A model generated the notes under the pieces. It had not been told where the DNA came from. It searched no databases and was given only the letters and a program-made list of their open reading frames with translations. The position numbers and the translations under genes are program-made. Of a stretch of DNA of 64,000 bases, positions 61,162-64,000 are shown one piece after another. The stretch covers positions 3,658,001 through 3,722,000 of the forward strand of contig NZ_CP064266.1 in assembly GCF_022811845.1 (NCBI RefSeq), given 5' to 3'. This stretch comes from Bacillus pseudomycoides (GTDB taxonomy: Bacteria > Bacillota > Bacilli > Bacillales > Bacillaceae_G). Within the stretch, counting starts at the first letter, position 1, and every line of letters begins with the position of its first letter.

Positions 61162-61430
61162 ATTGTATGTGGTGTGACAGTACAGAAGCGAAAGAAAGTC
61201 TGAATACTGTATATTGGGAATTGCCAGATGGTACAAAAGCCATTGAAATTCAAAAGACACCATGTATTTCCTGTTCATCATGTGGAATGGACTATCAACC
61301 TGATCATGTTGTAAAAGAAATAGAAGATCAATTGTTTTTAATTTATACAAAAGATTTACCAAAACAATTAACATATGAAGAACTAATGGAACGCCCACGT
61401 TTATTAAAGAGAAATTATTTTGACTTTTAA
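61158..61430 (+). CDS. yokU: YokU-family zinc-ribbon protein
   Basis: The 90-residue protein starts at ATG 61158, overlapping the kamA stop as ATGA, so it is translated with kamA. Two cysteine pairs, CMWC near the start and CISCSSC at about residues 36-42, form a zinc ribbon like that of the MqsA N-terminal domain. The rest is mixed alpha/beta. The function is unknown, but the same gene follows kamA in other Bacillus species, suggesting a role linked to lysine catabolism. Confidence 0.85.
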   Translation: MNCMWCDSTEAKESLNTVYWELPDGTKAIEIQKTPCISCSSCGMDYQPDHVVKEIEDQLFLIYTKDLPKQLTYEELMERPRLLKRNYFDF

Positions 61431-61502
61431 CCAGCGATTATGCTGGTTTTTTTCTTTTCTCCCTTGTATAATGTATCCAAGTTAGAAAGGTAGGGAATAT
61501 TT

Positions 61503-61718
61503 TTGAAAAAGTCATTTTATCACTATATGATGAAGCACCGTGCGTCTTTAATCAAAAATGAAGTATCAGATTTTGCTGAAGCTATGTACGATGATTTAAG
61601 TTTTCCGAAGCAATCAGAAGATTACGATGAAATTAGTTCATATTTAGAATTAAGTGGGTTACTAGGCAGTATGACTATTTTTGACGAAGCTTGGGATTTA
61701 TACATACAGGAAAGATAG
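61503..61718 (+). CDS. yozE: YozE-family protein (UPF0346)
   Basis: The 71-residue protein begins MKKSFYHYMMKHRASLIKNE and contains FAEAMYDDLSFPKQSEDYDEISSYLE, the YozE pattern, which forms a small helical bundle. The start TTG 61503 follows GGTAGGG. The function is unknown. The position next to yokU and kamA is conserved in Bacillus. Confidence 0.85.
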   Translation: MKKSFYHYMMKHRASLIKNEVSDFAEAMYDDLSFPKQSEDYDEISSYLELSGLLGSMTIFDEAWDLYIQER

Positions 61719-61847
61719 TTAAGAATAAAAATATAATGAAGAAAATCGTTTTATCTTCAGTGATTCTTTGTTTGTGTTGATTGAAAATTAGGAGTAGAGA
61801 ACGCTCCACCGAGGACATTCTTCGTAAATAGTATGATGCATATAAAA

Positions 61848-61899
61848 CATAATGAGTATATTACTTTGTATAAAGTAATATACTCATTATGTTTTTTTG
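61848..61899. terminator. Long terminator hairpin
   Basis: ACATAATGAGTATATTACTT-T and its complement form a 21-bp stem with a three-base loop, followed by TTTTTT. Confidence 0.85.
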
Positions 61900-62087
61900 T
61901 TTTTCATCACATCGTTAAACTGTTATATCCCTGAATCTAGAAAGTGTAACACAATTTGCTAATGGTCTACTGCAGTATGCTGATGAATTAAATTGAAATA
62001 TAATGATGCAGTAATTATTTTAAAGTACGGTACGGTGCGTAGCATACGATACGAGATACTAGACATATATTCATGAATGATAAGCGG

Positions 62088-62115
62088 AAAGCTAGTATGC
62101 CTACTAGCTTTTTTT
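62088..62115 (+). terminator. Rho-independent terminator
   Basis: AAAGCTAGTA / TACTAGCTTT stem followed by TTTTTAT. Confidence 0.8.
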
Positions 62116-62213
62116 ATGAAAAAATTTTTGAAGATAAGCTTATGTGATAAGCGTTTTTTCATCGTTTGCATATACTGTTATCAAAATCACGACTTTAAAA
62201 AGGAGAGAGATAA

Positions 62214-62876
62214 ATGGCACGAAAAAAACAACCTAAATATAATGTAGGAGACATAGTCGTGATTACGCTATATGGGACTGTCGGTAAAATTACAAATATG
62301 AAAATATTAGATGGCGTTTATGTATATGAAGTTAATAATCATGATGGATATTATGTGGAACAAACACTTCAACATGTCACGGAACAAGAAATGAAAAAAG
62401 GTGAAACAGAATGGATTGAATTACATTATCAGTTTACATTCGGTGACCTAGTGCAAGTTACGGGATATGATAAAGATGTTTTTCGTATTGTTGGGTTTCG
62501 CACAGAGGTGTGGCGGTATAAAAATGATGCTTGGGAAGATACAATATATGAATTATCGAGAATTACAGATGGTGAGTGGTTAGAGGCTGATGAATCAGAT
62601 TTAACTTTGCTTGCGAATGCACAAACTGCTAATGCAATCTTGAAAAAGCTAAAACAAGATAAAGCAGGGATGAATAAATTAGATTTAGGAAAATTGAAGT
62701 CAATTAACAACACAAAAAAAGTGAGTATTAAAACAAACAGACAAGAGATTATTGATGGATTATTAGATATCTATAATGACTATCAATTACTATATGAAAC
62801 ATTTCAAGATGAAGAATATAAAATTGTTATGGATGTCGTTCATAATTATTTAGTTAAATTAACAGAGAAAAAATAG
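62214..62876 (+). CDS. YodN-like protein of unknown function
   Basis: The 220-residue protein starts at ATG 62214 after AAGGAGAGAG. Two KOW/SH3-like stretches can be read: KYNVGDIVVITLYGTVGKITNMKILDGVYVYEV and HYQFTFGDLVQVTGYDKDVFRIVGFRTEVW, followed by a helical C-terminal part (about 150-220). Its place between yozE and yozD is that of B. subtilis yodN, and this synteny is the basis for the name. The function is unknown. Confidence 0.7.
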   Translation: MARKKQPKYNVGDIVVITLYGTVGKITNMKILDGVYVYEVNNHDGYYVEQTLQHVTEQEMKKGETEWIELHYQFTFGDLVQVTGYDKDVFRIVGFRTEVWRYKNDAWEDTIYELSRITDGEWLEADESDLTLLANAQTANAILKKLKQDKAGMNKLDLGKLKSINNTKKVSIKTNRQEIIDGLLDIYNDYQLLYETFQDEEYKIVMDVVHNYLVKLTEKK

Positions 62877-63032
62877 TTAAAAATTAAGAAGGAACTGAAC
62901 AAAAATATATACTGTGTAAGGTATACCTACAATTGTTAAAAAAATAATAAGCCCTTTAATGACAGAGTCTGCCCATTTATCTTCATGCACGAACTCTTCT
63001 TTTCTTTGCTCTACTTTATATTGGTATTCCAT
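62877..63032 (-). CDS. 51-residue small membrane protein
   Basis: On the minus strand ATG at 63030-63032, after GAAGGGGGAAAT, opens a frame beginning MEYQYKVEQRKEEFVHEDKW with a hydrophobic helix IKGLIIFLTIVGIPYTVYIF and a stop at 62877, one base past the yodN-like stop. The good ribosome site and the amphipathic-plus-helix design make it a likely real gene. I do not recognise the family. Confidence 0.65.
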   Translation of the reverse strand: MEYQYKVEQRKEEFVHEDKWADSVIKGLIIFLTIVGIPYTVYIFVQFLLNF

Positions 63033-63192
63033 TTTTTATTTCCCCCTTCAAATAGCTTGTACTACAATCGTATGCTGGAAGTCGAAGTGATATGACAGGC
63101 AAGTATAATATGGAAAAGAAAATCTATTTTTATCATCTCGTATACATAATTTTGAAATTTTTTCATAAAACAGAAATAAAGGAGTGATGCTC

Positions 63193-63372
63193 ATGAAGGA
63201 AATTGAAGTCGTAATTGATACAGAAGAAATTGCGGAGTTTTTTTATGAGCAACTAATTGAGAGAGGGTATGTACCAAAGCGAGAAGAAATTGAAGATCTT
63301 GCTGATATTACATTTGAGTACTTATTAGAAAAATGTATGATTGATGAAGTATTTGATGAAGATGAAGGATGA
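63193..63372 (+). CDS. yozD: YozD-family protein
   Basis: The 59-residue acidic protein reads MKEIEVVIDTEEIAEFFYEQ, then LIERGYVPKREEIEDLADITFEYLLEK, the YozD pattern. ATG 63193 is eight bases after GGAG; an upstream GTG and ATG overlap that site. The function is unknown. It belongs to the conserved yozD-yodN-yozE-yokU-kamA neighbourhood. Confidence 0.85.
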   Translation: MKEIEVVIDTEEIAEFFYEQLIERGYVPKREEIEDLADITFEYLLEKCMIDEVFDEDEG

Positions 63373-63495
63373 AAGTAACGGCGGGATCTACTCGTCGTTT
63401 TTTACACTTTAAAATGCTTTCTTTACAAACTTGTCACAAACATAAAGGATGATTATTGGTATAATAAAAAGAAATTTCACATAAGAGGTGAAGGG

Positions 63496-63687
63496 ATGTT
63501 CAAAAAAATTATTGATTCTTTACTAGGAAAGAAAAATAGATATCGTTCCTACTCAAGTAGTGATTATCGTCATAGAGGTCGCTCGTATTCAAGTAGCGAT
63601 TATAACAAGAGAAGAAATTCTCATGGTTATGGACATCAGCACTATAAAAGAAAACGTAAAAGCCATAGTTTTTTTTCAAGTAGTTGA
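63496..63687 (+). CDS. Ser/Tyr/Arg-rich repeat protein, 63 residues
   Basis: After a short amphipathic start (MFKKIIDSLLGKKN) the protein contains two exact copies of RSYSSSDY (residues 17-24 and 29-36) separated by RHRG, then a basic tail with HGYGHQHYKRKRKSH and FFSSS. GAGGTGAAGGG precedes ATG 63496. The stop TGA shares its last base with the ATG of a Ser/Thr kinase gene. The composition suggests a spore-coat-like or nucleic-acid-binding protein and a possible kinase substrate. Both ideas are inference. Confidence 0.7.
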   Translation: MFKKIIDSLLGKKNRYRSYSSSDYRHRGRSYSSSDYNKRRNSHGYGHQHYKRKRKSHSFFSSS

Positions 63688-64000
63688 TGAAGTGGCGTAA
63701 TATACTTGCTTGGTTTGATAGGCCGCTGCGCAATGATATAATTGTTACGCAGCGCTATAAAATTGAATCAGTAATTGGAATGGGCAGCTATGGCTTTACA
63801 TATATCGTTTATGATTTGCAAACGAAAGAAAAAAAGGTTTTGAAACAATTAAGACAGAGTAAGCAAAGGTATATGTCGGGTAGAAGGTCATTTGCACAGG
63901 AGCAAACAATTTTAAAACAGCTAGATCATCCGGCAATACCAAGCTTATATGATAGTTTTATATGGAAAAAACAGCCGTTTTTTGTAATGGAGTACATGCC
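63687..64000 (+). CDS. Eukaryotic-type Ser/Thr protein kinase, partial
   Basis: The frame runs off the window. The visible 104 residues show the glycine loop IGMGSYGFTYIVYD (about residues 29-42), the ATP lysine in KKVLKQLRQSKQRYMSGRRS, the C-helix glutamate in FAQEQTILKQLDHPAIPSLYDSF and the hinge FFVMEYM. The N-terminus (MKWRNILAWFDRPLRNDIIV) is not a membrane helix. ATG 63687 overlaps the stop of the upstream repeat-protein gene, so translation is coupled. The catalytic HRD and DFG motifs lie beyond the window. Confidence 0.85.
   Translation, partial: MKWRNILAWFDRPLRNDIIVTQRYKIESVIGMGSYGFTYIVYDLQTKEKKVLKQLRQSKQRYMSGRRSFAQEQTILKQLDHPAIPSLYDSFIWKKQPFFVMEYM

Larger units (their letters stand above)
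61719..62213. other. Non-coding gap with two strong hairpins
   Basis: No gene is seen. A 21-bp perfect stem ends the yozE side (61848-61892). A second hairpin lies at 62088-62115, before the next gene. Between them the sequence is A+T-rich with scattered short ATAC/GTAT words, without a clear structure. Confidence 0.45.

Noticed and set aside
1..64000. CRISPR array, tRNA, rRNA or prophage integration site
   Set aside because: No regularly spaced direct repeats, cloverleaf-like genes, rRNA segments or integrase genes were seen. The repeats present are dispersed and inverted, not arrayed.

Overview
The window is a chromosomal segment of a Bacillus cereus group bacterium (B. cereus / B. thuringiensis type). 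The evidence is low-GC DNA with AGGAGG-type ribosome sites, an IS231-family element, dispersed short repeats typical of this group, and recognisable Bacillus genes (racA, the yozD-yodN-yozE-yokU-kamA-yodPQRST neighbourhood, a yjcZ-type small gene, msmX).

Positions 1 to about 25.7 kb are accessory and mosaic. They contain two related IS3-family elements joined head to head (1-2052), an IS231-family end remnant (2101-2196), a GntR/ABC cassette with a frameshifted permease (2303-4173), and an intact IS231-type element with an 11-bp target duplication (4604-6253). Next come a divergent TetR / serine hydrolase pair (6690-8645) and a G+C-richer five-gene block (9001-14550). That block encodes a response regulator, a histidine kinase, a BceA-like ATPase, a BceB-like permease lacking its extracellular domain, and a secreted beta-lactamase-fold hydrolase. 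Further on are a CPBP protease, an unknown gene, a GNAT, a cardiolipin synthase fragment enclosed by 43-bp inverted repeats (17493-18346), an alcohol dehydrogenase, a PadR-MFS operon with a 45-bp palindromic operator, a Nudix hydrolase and a decayed IS200/IS605 element. Copies of a 136-bp inverted-repeat unit whose ends resemble IS231 ends separate many of these blocks, so much of the region looks assembled from IS231-related modules.

From about 25.7 kb to the end the DNA looks like group backbone, with scattered decayed genes (RpiR, ROK) and a second repeat family. It holds a GAF histidine kinase / NarL regulator pair, a flavin reductase, a VOC protein, an osmoprotectant-type ABC importer with permease fused to binding protein, an amino-acid permease, and a two-gene McrB-like ATPase plus McrC/DUF2357-like nuclease pair (36349-40000). 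These are followed by hcp with an upstream FNR-type site, racA, a CNNM/HlyC membrane protein, an aldehyde dehydrogenase, an orphan kinase, msmX and a PucR regulator.

The lysine-degradation cluster (53152-61161) is the main metabolic unit: yodT-yodS-yodR-yodQ-ablB, then the sigma-54 activator gene kamR, then kamA. A close match to a sigma-54 promoter lies before kamA, another possible one before kamR, and a degenerate one lacking the -24 GG before yodT. The window ends with yokU, yozE, yodN-like and yozD genes and a small Ser/Tyr/Arg-rich repeat protein whose stop codon overlaps the start of a eukaryotic-type Ser/Thr kinase that is cut by the window edge.

I saw no rRNA, tRNA or CRISPR array. 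All family assignments come from reading motifs and neighbourhoods; no database search was run.
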